The translations under genes and the position numbers were made by a program. Below are positions 1 to 6,599 of a stretch of DNA of 26,326 nt, in pieces. Position 1 is the first letter of the stretch, and each line of letters begins with the position of its first letter. The notes under the pieces were generated by a model. It was not told the origin of the DNA, did not search any database, and saw only the letters and a list, made by a program, of their open reading frames with translations. Source of the DNA: JAICLL01 sp035252155 (lineage in GTDB: Bacteria > Planctomycetota > Planctomycetia > Pirellulales > JAICIG01); the NCBI GenBank assembly GCA_035252155.1, contig DATFDL010000264.1:1-26326 (forward strand), written 5' to 3'.

Positions 1-680
1 AACGGCCGCAGCCGGACTCCGCGGTCATTGATGACTTCAAAGACCATTGACACGTCGGTTTGCTCGACCGCCAGGTTGATGAGCACCAACCGATGGAGGA
101 AGTAAAACACAAACGTCTCGAAGCAGCGTTTGTCGGGTAACTCGCGATCCAGTTTCGCGCTGATCGTCTGATAATTGCGGACCATGTTCTCTGCCGTGAT
201 CCCGCTTGTTGTGTCGATGGATTTGGGTTCCGCGCCATCGAACAACGCTTGCTGCGTCGTCTTGTGGCCGACATGATTCATCCAGAACTCTTGGTCAAAT
301 CCCGATTGCCCAGCGATTTTGCTGTCGATCCAGCCGGCGAGCTTCGAACCGTGCTCCTTCGCCAGGTGGCGCAGCTTGATCAGAATTAGCGAAAGGGTGG
401 TCAGCCGCTGCTGCCCGTCGACCACGTAGACGCGACCTTCGACGATGTTCGTGACGTAGGTGTTGAGGTAATACCACGGATATTTCGATGTGATCGTTTC
501 TTTGCTCGCATCGAGCTCGCCGGAGCGGGCATATTGCTCTTTGAACTTGAAGAAAATGTCATCGAGCAGTCTTAAAACGGGTTCGTCGGTCCAGCGGTAA
601 TCTCGCTGGTAGAAGTCGATGTAATACGTGGTATTCGAGAAAACGCGGTCGATGTTCTGCTTGTCAGGCGAGATATCCAT
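1..680 (-). CDS. DUF262 (GmrSD-type) protein, N-terminal part
   Basis: The reading frame opens with ATG at 680 and stays open to the left edge, so the gene is cut by the window and only about 226 residues are visible. DUF262 is the N-terminal domain of GmrSD-type modification-dependent restriction enzymes and of many uncharacterised relatives; in GmrS it is linked to NTP binding and hydrolysis. Directly visible are the family motifs FYQRDYRW at residues 23-30, VVDGQQRLTTL at 86-96, and VFEVINDRGVRLRP close to the edge. An in-frame stop lies a short way upstream of the ATG, so the start is well fixed, although no clear ribosome binding site is seen. The C-terminal DUF1524 HNH nuclease half, if there is one, lies outside the window, so a restriction role is inferred from the family only. 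Confidence 0.85.
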   Translation of the reverse strand, partial: MDISPDKQNIDRVFSNTTYYIDFYQRDYRWTDEPVLRLLDDIFFKFKEQYARSGELDASKETITSKYPWYYLNTYVTNIVEGRVYVVDGQQRLTTLSLILIKLRHLAKEHGSKLAGWIDSKIAGQSGFDQEFWMNHVGHKTTQQALFDGAEPKSIDTTSGITAENMVRNYQTISAKLDRELPDKRCFETFVFYFLHRLVLINLAVEQTDVSMVFEVINDRGVRLRP

Positions 681-962
681 GCGGCAACTCGCTGTCGTCG
701 GGCTAGGTAACGCAGTTCAAGACACCGATACTTTAGTCGGACCCCCGCGGGCGTCGCAATTCCCGCTCATTGCCTTGTGGTCGCCCGGTCGGCGGGCCGG
801 CCATTCAGGTCGACCGTGTGGCAATCCATGCCGTCACGCCCGCGACGACATCCACGGCCAAGACCACGTAGCAAGCGGCAAGGTCACGTACGCGCCAGCA
901 AACCACCGTGAGCCACAAGAGGCAACTGGTGTTTCGTTCGCCAATCGCGGTAAACTGGCCCC
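681..962. other. Intergenic, divergent promoter region
   Basis: This 282-bp stretch separates the DUF262 gene (minus) from the small anchored protein (plus) and must carry both promoters. I see no convincing -35/-10 pair. Short open frames cross it on both strands but none has a ribosome binding site or a recognisable product. A hydrophobic minus-strand frame around 800-920 is broken by stops and looks accidental. Confidence 0.4.
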
Positions 963-1367
963 ATGACCCGACGGATTCAGTTCAGCTTGCGAGCCTTGCT
1001 GGTTTGCCTTGCGATTCTGGCGATGGTCATCGCCAAACACCGCGATGGCCTGCGCGACTGGCTGGAGTCGCTTCGGGAAGGCAAACCGGTGAAGCAGATC
1101 CTCATTGTCGGGCCGCCGTCGCGCCAGGTGTTCACGCCGCCGAGCCCCGACGAGATTGCTTCGGCGCTAGAAAAGGCCGGCAAAGTCAACCGGTTGCCGA
1201 AAAACTTCCGACTGGTTCTCGATCCGGTCGCGGATTACGACGATCCACCCGATTCGTCGGGCGGACAGGTACACCACTCGCGCTATCAATGCCAGATCGT
1301 AGGCGAAGAAGGAACGAGAACGATCTACGTCGACTACAATCACCTGTGCGTGCCGCCCACAAAATAG
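963..1367 (+). CDS. Small membrane-anchored hypothetical protein
   Basis: This 134-residue protein starts MTRRIQFSLRALLVCLAILA, a basic N-terminus leading into one hydrophobic segment at about residues 8-24. Many unrelated short planctomycete proteins begin this way, with the pattern QFSLRTLL followed by a membrane helix. The rest is soluble-looking, with a proline-rich stretch near residues 51-62 and a C-terminal part rich in aromatic and beta-forming residues. No catalytic motif is visible. It probably sits in the inner membrane with the C-terminal part outside the cytoplasm. It stands alone on the plus strand, and the overlapping longer frame at 908-1504 is a shadow. The function is unknown. 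Confidence 0.65.
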   Translation: MTRRIQFSLRALLVCLAILAMVIAKHRDGLRDWLESLREGKPVKQILIVGPPSRQVFTPPSPDEIASALEKAGKVNRLPKNFRLVLDPVADYDDPPDSSGGQVHHSRYQCQIVGEEGTRTIYVDYNHLCVPPTK

Positions 1368-1577
1368 CTGGCGGCGGGGCTGAGGAGCCACGGCGTGGCT
1401 GTGCATTGGCTCTTGGGCGGCCGCGCGACGCCGCCTCGCGCAGCCGACCCGCTAGCGCGATCTCCCCTAAGCGACGCGACTTTCGCCCGCGTCGGCCACG
1501 CTGATCTGCGGGACGCGGTCGGCGCGTTGTCGCAAAATCGGTGAAAAATCCTCGGAAAACCGACCAAGCCACTCGCC

Positions 1578-1586
1578 TGGTATAAT
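1578..1586 (+). promoter_or_regulatory. Extended -10 promoter candidate
   Basis: The sequence TGGTATAAT contains a perfect TATAAT hexamer (1581-1586) with the TG dinucleotide of an extended -10 element. No good -35 hexamer is found 16-18 bases upstream, which is acceptable for extended -10 promoters. The short palindrome GAATCGGATTC (1591-1601) lies just downstream, where transcription would begin. The nearest genes downstream are the antitoxin and toxin at 1789-2357, leaving a leader of roughly 195 nt. That planctomycete sigma-70 reads this consensus here is inferred. Confidence 0.4.
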
Positions 1587-1617
1587 ACAGGAATCGGATT
1601 CAGAGTGATCTTCAAGC

Positions 1618-1776
1618 AGGGCTCCGTTGGGAGGTCCGTTTATGCCAATTTGGTTCCCTGCTAGTAAATGAGGGGGCACGACCGCTGGCGTACCAAAGGG
1701 ACGGGCGGGTAGGATTCATTGGGTGGCCGCTCGCAGCTACTTTGACCGACGGCAACCCAGTGCGGCCACGAGCCCT
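1618..1776 (+). promoter_or_regulatory. Possible structured leader of the toxin-antitoxin operon
   Basis: Two helices can form in the RNA upstream of the antitoxin. AGGGCTC (1618-1624) pairs with GAGCCCT (1770-1776), and GTGGCCGC (1723-1730) pairs with GCGGCCAC (1762-1769), so the two 3' strands abut at 1769/1770 and could stack. A competing helix pairs GCAGGG (1616-1621) with CCCTGC (1656-1661). The antitoxin ribosome binding site AGGAG (1777-1781) follows the outer helix directly, so folding could affect its access. It does not match a riboswitch or 6S pattern that I recognise. Helices of this size arise by chance in GC-rich DNA, so support is modest. Confidence 0.3.
1642..1671 (+). CDS. 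Possible 9-codon leader peptide
   Basis: A tiny frame encodes MPIWFPASK and ends at TGA (1669-1671). It is preceded by a strong ribosome binding site, GGGAGG (1629-1634), with an ideal 7-base spacing, and lies about 50 bases after the likely transcription start. It falls in the potentially structured leader before the antitoxin, where translating a short peptide could change RNA folding. There is no codon repetition typical of classical amino-acid attenuators. The ribosome binding site is the main evidence and the frame could be fortuitous. Confidence 0.2.
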   Translation: MPIWFPASK

Positions 1777-1788
1777 AGGAGACTGTCG

Positions 1789-2004
1789 ATGATCGAATTG
1801 ACCAAAGAACAGCGAAAATCGATTCGCGATGGATTGCCCGTTCGCGTCGCCGAAGACGGCCATCAATACGTGGTAGTTCGAGCTGACGTCTACGAGCGGT
1901 TGGCGGAGGCGGGCTACGACGACAGTCCGTGGACCGCCGAAGAAATGGACCAACTGCGCGCCGACTCACTCGCCGCGCTGGATCGTTACGGAAAGGACAC
2001 ATGA
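1789..2004 (+). CDS. Antitoxin of a MazF/PemK-type module
   Basis: This 71-residue acidic protein precedes and overlaps a PemK/MazF-like toxin gene by four bases (ATGA), the usual antitoxin-first arrangement. Residues 1-45 look like a compact folded part (MIELTKEQRKSIRDG onward), and the C-terminal third is rich in Asp and Glu with helical character (PWTAEEMDQLRADSLAALD), as expected of a toxin-neutralising tail. The ATG at 1789 is preferred over the GTG at 1723 because AGGAG (1777-1781) sits 7 bases upstream and the extra N-terminal codons look non-coding. It should bind and silence the toxin and probably represses its own promoter. The pairing is clear from context, while the exact antitoxin family is not recognised. 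Confidence 0.75.
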   Translation: MIELTKEQRKSIRDGLPVRVAEDGHQYVVVRADVYERLAEAGYDDSPWTAEEMDQLRADSLAALDRYGKDT

Positions 2005-2357
2005 AACTCAGTCGCGGCGACGTAGTGGTCACACGGTTTCCACATGCGAGCGGATTTCGCGGCAAGAAACGGCCGGCGTTGGTTGTACAAGCGGACGTCT
2101 ATAATGGGGCTGTGGCCCATCTGATCGTAGCTCAAATCACGTCAAATCTGGCGCCAACCAACGATCCTGCTTTCGTTCTCATTGATGTCAGTACGCCGGA
2201 GGGACAGGCAACCGGCCTTGGCCAGAACTCCATGGTAAGCGGGCTGTTTCTGGCGACAGTGTTTGCCGACCAGGTGGACGGCGTGATCGGCAAGCTTTCG
2301 GTAAGCCTCATGCAAAAAGTCGATGCTTGCCTGAGGGTGGCCCTGGAGCTTCAGTAA
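2001..2357 (+). CDS. MazF/PemK-family endoribonuclease toxin
   Basis: This 118-residue protein has the family opening MKLSRGDVVVTRFPHASGFRGKKRPALVVQ in outline: the RGDVV beta strand (residues 5-9), the F-x-G-KKRPALVVQ block (about 19-30) and a C-terminal part resembling the LS..L..K..D..L pattern of the dimer interface. MazF/PemK toxins are sequence-specific mRNA interferases that stall growth when the labile antitoxin is lost. Length matches the family (about 110-120). Its start codon overlaps the antitoxin stop in ATGA, indicating translational coupling. The toxin appears intact, with no frameshift. Its cleavage site cannot be predicted from sequence. Confidence 0.88.
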   Translation: MKLSRGDVVVTRFPHASGFRGKKRPALVVQADVYNGAVAHLIVAQITSNLAPTNDPAFVLIDVSTPEGQATGLGQNSMVSGLFLATVFADQVDGVIGKLSVSLMQKVDACLRVALELQ

Positions 2358-2446
2358 GTACACTGCGAACCCCGGGTGTTTTCGTGTTCGATCGCTTGCC
2401 GATGCGGCACGGTTGTTGGTCGCGAGCGACCGCCGGTTGGATCTTT

Positions 2447-2517
2447 GCCCCTGGTCTCTGCTTGTTTGTCCCTGGCCTCCGACCTCTGCCCTCTGGTCTC
2501 TGCCCCACGCCCCCCAG
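2447..2517 (-). repeat. Low-complexity spacer repeat
   Basis: The stretch is built from degenerate copies of CCCTGGTCTCTGCC-like and CCTCCGACCTCTGCC-like words. On the minus strand it contains AGAGGTCGGAGGCC, which recurs exactly at 16101-16114 in the tail of uvrA. It therefore belongs to a dispersed spacer family and does not encode a protein, although frames cross it on both strands. Confidence 0.6.
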
Positions 2518-2571
2518 AATTATGGCTGCGGCCGCCTGCGGAGCTTCCTAGGCATGATCGTCGCAAACGCG

Positions 2572-2623
2572 ATGCGGCGAACGCTTTAGGGCCGCGAATC
2601 ACGCCGCATGATTTTTGTTTTTG
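2572..2623 (+). terminator. Terminator-like hairpin with T tract
   Basis: ATGCGGCG (2572-2579) and CGCCGCAT (2602-2609) form a perfect 8-bp stem with a 22-nt loop, followed by GATTTTTGTTTTTG. The T-rich run after a GC stem fits intrinsic termination of plus-strand transcripts from the toxin operon. The long loop makes it weaker than a classical terminator. Confidence 0.45.
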
Positions 2624-2757
2624 TCAGCGCAAATTGATCCAAGGCAGGGGTAAATCGGCCGGCATCGCCTAGTGGCACGCGGCGGCGGGCGGGGGTATGC
2701 TGTTGGACTGGGACTAGAAAAACCTCGGGCGTAGGTTCACTCAAAAGGAGTCAACGC

Positions 2758-4047
2758 ATGTCGAAGACAACAACTCGACAAACACGGCGGCAGTTTTTGG
2801 TCAAAACTGCCTGCGCGGCTGGCGCCGCGGTGGCGGCGCCGCAGATCATTCCCGGCTCGGCCCTCGGGCTCGATGGCGCCGTCGCCCCTAGCGAGCGCGT
2901 GGTCGTGGGCGGCATCGGCATCGGCAACCGCGGCACCTACGACCTGGGCTGTTTTTTGGAACAAAAAGACGTGCAATTCGTCGCCGTTTGCGACGTGAAG
3001 CAAGCCCGGCGCACGGCCATCAAGAAAATGGTCGATGAGCGGTACGGCACCGCCGGGTGCGACATGTATCGCGACTTCCGCGAGCTGCTCGACCGCAGCG
3101 ACATCGACGCGGTGCTCATCGCCACGGGTCCGAACTGGCACGCCACCGCCGCCATGTATTCGGCCAAGGCGGGCAAAGACATGTATTGCGAAAAACCCTG
3201 CACCAAAAACATCGCCCAAAGCCTGACGCTGGCCGACACCATGCGCCGCACGGGCCGCGTGTTTCAGGCCGGCACGCAGCGTCGCAACCTGCCGCACTTC
3301 GCCTTCGCCTGCGAGCTGGCCCGCACCGGCAAGCTCGGCAAGCTCAAGCGGGTCTACGCCCACCCGGCGGGCATGCAGGCCCTAATGAGCGGCTGGCTGC
3401 CTGCCGAGCCGCAGCCCGACCGCGAAGTGGTCGATTGGGACCTGTATCTCGGCCCGGCGGCCTGGCGGCCGTTCAACGCCAAGCTGCTCGATGGGTTTAA
3501 CTTTGAGAAAGGCGGCGGGCTGGTTGGCGGCGGCGTGCTCGAATGGGGCTCGCACTGCGTCGATCTCTGCCAGTGGGCCGTGGGGGCCGACCACACGGCG
3601 CCGGTGGTCTACGACGCCCCGCGCGACGGGCAGTTGACCGCCCGTTATGAAAACGGCGTCGAGCTGGTGCTGCGCGAGACCGGTTGGATTCCGCTGGGTT
3701 CGTGCCCGGTGCGGTTCGAGGGGGAGACCGGCTGGGTGGAGACGGCCGACAGCGGCAAGATGGTGCTCAGCTCGCCCGAGCTTTTGGCCGGACGGACGGT
3801 CGCCGAGATCGGCGGCTATCCGGCGACGTTCCACGTGCGAGATTTTCTCGATTGCGTCAAGACGCGCAGCCTGCCGAAGGCCAACGCCGAGGCGGCCTGT
3901 TACGCGCACATCGCCTGCCACGCCGCGAACATCGCCCTGGCGCTCAACCGCCAGGTGAAGTACGACCTGAAGAAGCACGAGTTCATCGGCGACGACGAGG
4001 CGAACCGCCTGCGCTCTGAAGCCCTGCGTGAACCCTGGAGGCTGTAA
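2758..4047 (+). CDS. Tat-exported Gfo/Idh/MocA-family oxidoreductase
   Basis: This 429-residue protein begins with a Tat signal: RRQFL at residues 10-14 followed by the hydrophobic, alanine-rich stretch TACAAGAAVAAPQII. The mature part has a Rossmann NAD(P)-binding region (VVVGGIGIGNRG near 48-59, then FVAVCDVK near 75-82), the family EKP motif (CEKPC near 144-148) and a C-terminal substrate domain with GSHCVDLCQWAVGAD. Members oxidise or reduce sugars and related compounds with NAD(P); planctomycetes carry many exported paralogues believed to act on polysaccharide-derived sugars. The strong ribosome binding site AAAAGGAG (2743-2750), 7 bases before the ATG, fixes the start. The gene stands alone between spacer repeats. 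Substrate is unknown, and as usual for this exported subgroup the cofactor would have to be folded in before transport. Confidence 0.9.
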   Translation: MSKTTTRQTRRQFLVKTACAAGAAVAAPQIIPGSALGLDGAVAPSERVVVGGIGIGNRGTYDLGCFLEQKDVQFVAVCDVKQARRTAIKKMVDERYGTAGCDMYRDFRELLDRSDIDAVLIATGPNWHATAAMYSAKAGKDMYCEKPCTKNIAQSLTLADTMRRTGRVFQAGTQRRNLPHFAFACELARTGKLGKLKRVYAHPAGMQALMSGWLPAEPQPDREVVDWDLYLGPAAWRPFNAKLLDGFNFEKGGGLVGGGVLEWGSHCVDLCQWAVGADHTAPVVYDAPRDGQLTARYENGVELVLRETGWIPLGSCPVRFEGETGWVETADSGKMVLSSPELLAGRTVAEIGGYPATFHVRDFLDCVKTRSLPKANAEAACYAHIACHAANIALALNRQVKYDLKKHEFIGDDEANRLRSEALREPWRL

Positions 4048-4052
4048 GTCGT

Positions 4053-4069
4053 CTTTCGCTCCGCGAAAG
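4053..4069 (+). terminator. Hairpin after the oxidoreductase gene
   Basis: CTTTCGC (4053-4059) and GCGAAAG (4063-4069) form a perfect 7-bp stem with a TCC loop, five bases after the stop codon at 4047. There is no T tract, so it may protect the 3' end or assist termination only. Confidence 0.4.
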
Positions 4070-4077
4070 CAACGCCA

Positions 4078-4170
4078 AGGTAGCCCCGGCCCTCGTGGCC
4101 GGCGTTAGCCCGTGGGGCGACCGTCCCAGGCCCCTCGGGCGGTAGGCGACCTAGGAAGGTCGCCCTACGA
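4078..4170. repeat. GC-rich palindromic spacer
   Basis: The spacer contains successive inverted repeats, including GGCC-CTCGT-GGCC and GTAGGCGACCT paired with AGGTCGCCCTAC around 4142-4168. The word structure (GGTAGCCCCGGCC, GGGGCGACC, GGTCGCC) looks like a dispersed spacer repeat. No reading frame with a ribosome binding site crosses it. Together with the hairpin at 4053 it fills the gap before the HEAT-repeat gene. Confidence 0.45.
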
Positions 4171-4217
4171 CGTGCATAGCGCCATTGCAATACAACAAGC
4201 CAACTGGATCCAAAATC

Positions 4218-6350
4218 ATGACAAAGAACCGAATTTTTTCCTCCGTCGTCTTTCTGGGCGCATCTGTTTTGTTCGCGGCGGTTACCTGGGCTGCCGACAC
4301 TTCGTCGAACAAGGAGAGCGAGCTGATCGCCTTGCTCCGCTCCGACGCGCAGCCGGGCGACAAAGCGATCGCCTGCAAGAAGCTGGCCATTTATGGTTCG
4401 AGCGAAGCCGTGCCCGAGCTGGCCAAGCTGCTCACCAACGAAGATCTCGCCTCTTGGGCGCGCATCGCTCTGGAAGCGATACCCGGCTCGGCGGCCGACG
4501 AAGCGCTGCGCAAGTCGCTCGACTCGCTGAAGGGCAAGCTGCTGGTCGGCACAATCAACTCCATCGGCGTTCGCCACGACGCCGCGGCGGTGGAGGCTTT
4601 GACAACTCGACTGACCGACGCCGACGCCGACGTGGCCTCGGCCGCGGCGGTCGCCCTGGGCCACATCGGCAACGACGCGGCGGCCAAGGCGCTACGGCCC
4701 CAGTTGGCTGCCGCCGATGCGAAGGTGCGTTCGGCCGCCGCCGAGGGCTGCGTGCTGTGCGCCGAGCAGTTGCAAGCCGCCGGGCGTTCGGCCGAGGCGA
4801 CCGAGCTGTACGACGCCGTGCGTCGCGCTCAGGTGCCCAAGCAGCGCATCTTGGAGGCGACGCGCGGAGCGATCTTGGCTCGCAAGGACGAAGGTATCGC
4901 CCTGCTGCTCGAACAAGTTCGCTCGCCGGATAAGGCGATGTTTCAGCTTGCACTGAGCACGGCGCGTGAGCTACCCGGCGACAAGATCGACCAGGCGCTG
5001 GCCGCCGAGCTAGGCCGCGCGGCACCGGATCGCGCCGCGCTGTTGCTGGCCGCCATGACCGATCGTCCCGAGACAGTGGTTCTGCCCGCCGTCTTGCAAG
5101 CCGCCGGCAGTGGACCGAAAGCGGTGCGGCTGGCCGCCCTCGGCGCACTGGGCCGCGTGGGCGACGCTTCGTGCGTTGCGCCGCTGGTGCAGATCGCGAC
5201 CGATGCCGATGCTGACTTGGCCAAAGCAGCCAAGGCGGCTCTGGCCGAATTGCCGAGTGAGCGGGCCAATGCTGAAATCGTCGCCCGGCTGTCGAAGGCC
5301 CAGGGGCCGGCGTATCCGGTGCTGATCGAGGTGGTCGGCCAGCGGCGGATCGAGGCCACGCCCGAACTGCTCAAGGCGGCCGGCAATTCCGACGCGGCCG
5401 TGCGCCGCGCGGCCCTGGCGGCGCTGGGCGAAACCGTGGCGTTGGCCAATCTCTCAGTGCTGATCGACCAGGTTGTTTCACCCAAGAGTGCCGACGACGC
5501 GCAGGTTGCGCAGCAGGCGCTGCGGGCCGCGTGTGTGCGTATGCCACAGCGTGAGGAGTGCGCCGATCAGCTTGCCAAAGCCATCGACCGTTCGCCGGTC
5601 GAAACCAAGATCGTGCTGTTGCAAATCTTGGGAGCGATGGGTGGCGGCAAGGCGCTGCAAACAGTCGGCACCGCCGCCAAGAGCGGCGAGCCACAGCTTC
5701 AAGACACGGGCACGCGTCTGCTGGGCGAATGGATGACGGTCGACGCCGCACCGGTCTTGCTCGAACTGGCCAAGGCCGATCCGGCCCAGAACAAATATCA
5801 GGGCCGTGCCTTGCGCGGTTATCTGCGGTTGGCCCGGCAGTTTGTCATGCCCGAAGACCAACGGGCGGAAATCTGCCGCAACGCCCTGGCAATCTGCCGT
5901 CAGCCGGCGGAGCAGAAGCTGGTGCTCGACGTGCTCAAGCGTCATCCGACGATCGACGCGCTCAAGCTGTCCGTGCGGATCATGCAGACGCCAGAGCTGA
6001 AGCCCGAGGCCACGAGTGTGGCGATGGCCATCGCTCAAAAGCTGGGCGGCAAAGACGCCAATGCACGGCAAGTGCTGGCGCAGGCGGGTCTCGACAAGGT
6101 GAAGCTGGAGATCGTCAAGGCCGAGTACGGCGCGGGCGCCACGCAGAAAGACGTGACCGAAGTGCTCCGCAAGCAAGCCGGCGACTTGCCGCTGATCTCG
6201 TTGCCCGCCGACGGCTACAACGCCAGTTTTGGCGGCGACCCGCTGCCGGGCACGCCCAAGCAACTGAAGGTGCAATACCGCATCAACGACAAGCTCGGCG
6301 AGGCGCTGTTTGCGGAGAACGAGATGATCTTGCTGCCGATGCCAAAGTGA
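4218..6350 (+). CDS. Exported HEAT-repeat protein
   Basis: The ATG at 4218 gives a 710-residue protein with a Sec-type signal peptide: MTKNRIFSSVVFLGASVLFA, with cleavage likely near TWAA-DT at about 25/26. The mature part is an array of alpha-helical HEAT/PBS-lyase-like repeats, with recurring units such as VRSAAAEG, VRLAALGALGRVGD and VRRAALAALGE, each about 30-35 residues apart, spanning roughly residues 30-640. A different C-terminal tail (about 640-710) ends in beta-rich sequence. No enzyme motif is seen. Such solenoids normally act as protein-binding scaffolds; here it would be in the periplasm or outside. A TTG at 4185 would lengthen the protein by 11 residues but spoil the signal peptide, so 4218 is preferred. 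The zinc ribbon gene follows after 6 bases. Confidence 0.85.
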   Translation: MTKNRIFSSVVFLGASVLFAAVTWAADTSSNKESELIALLRSDAQPGDKAIACKKLAIYGSSEAVPELAKLLTNEDLASWARIALEAIPGSAADEALRKSLDSLKGKLLVGTINSIGVRHDAAAVEALTTRLTDADADVASAAAVALGHIGNDAAAKALRPQLAAADAKVRSAAAEGCVLCAEQLQAAGRSAEATELYDAVRRAQVPKQRILEATRGAILARKDEGIALLLEQVRSPDKAMFQLALSTARELPGDKIDQALAAELGRAAPDRAALLLAAMTDRPETVVLPAVLQAAGSGPKAVRLAALGALGRVGDASCVAPLVQIATDADADLAKAAKAALAELPSERANAEIVARLSKAQGPAYPVLIEVVGQRRIEATPELLKAAGNSDAAVRRAALAALGETVALANLSVLIDQVVSPKSADDAQVAQQALRAACVRMPQREECADQLAKAIDRSPVETKIVLLQILGAMGGGKALQTVGTAAKSGEPQLQDTGTRLLGEWMTVDAAPVLLELAKADPAQNKYQGRALRGYLRLARQFVMPEDQRAEICRNALAICRQPAEQKLVLDVLKRHPTIDALKLSVRIMQTPELKPEATSVAMAIAQKLGGKDANARQVLAQAGLDKVKLEIVKAEYGAGATQKDVTEVLRKQAGDLPLISLPADGYNASFGGDPLPGTPKQLKVQYRINDKLGEALFAENEMILLPMPK

Positions 6351-6356
6351 TCACCG

Positions 6357-6581
6357 ATGGCCGATGACTTTGAGCAATGTACAGGGTGTGGCTCGGACAA
6401 AGTTGCTCGAATCTTATACGGGCTTCCCAACTTTAGCGACCAACTTAAGCTGGATATCGACGCTGGTAAAATTGTGCTCGGCGGGTGCATCGTGTCTGAC
6501 GATGCACCGCTTTGGCGATGTCGCGATTGCGGGCGCGAATGGGGAACATTCGGCGAGTCGCCCGCGCCAGAGTCTGAGTAA
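6357..6581 (+). CDS. Small zinc ribbon protein
   Basis: This 74-residue protein carries two cysteine pairs, CTGC at residues 8-11 and CRDC at 55-58, a typical zinc ribbon. Between them lies RILYGLPNFSDQLKLDIDAG followed by KIVLGGCIVSDDAP, a pattern I recall from a widespread family of small uncharacterised bacterial proteins, with the final cysteine pair followed by GREWG. It probably binds one zinc ion and acts in the cytoplasm. It begins 6 bases after the HEAT-repeat gene, so the two may share a transcript even though one product is exported. The function is unknown. Confidence 0.75.
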   Translation: MADDFEQCTGCGSDKVARILYGLPNFSDQLKLDIDAGKIVLGGCIVSDDAPLWRCRDCGREWGTFGESPAPESE

Positions 6582-6599
6582 ATACCCTTCGTCGTCGCT

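Noticed and set aside
681..962. Possible transposase remnant upstream of the DUF262 gene
   Set aside because: A hydrophobic minus-strand stretch looked suggestive, but it is short and interrupted and carries no DDE or integrase motif.
908..1504. A 198-codon plus-strand frame overlapping the small anchored protein
   Set aside because: It is in another frame, Arg-rich and without motif; the 963-1367 frame has a typical planctomycete membrane anchor.
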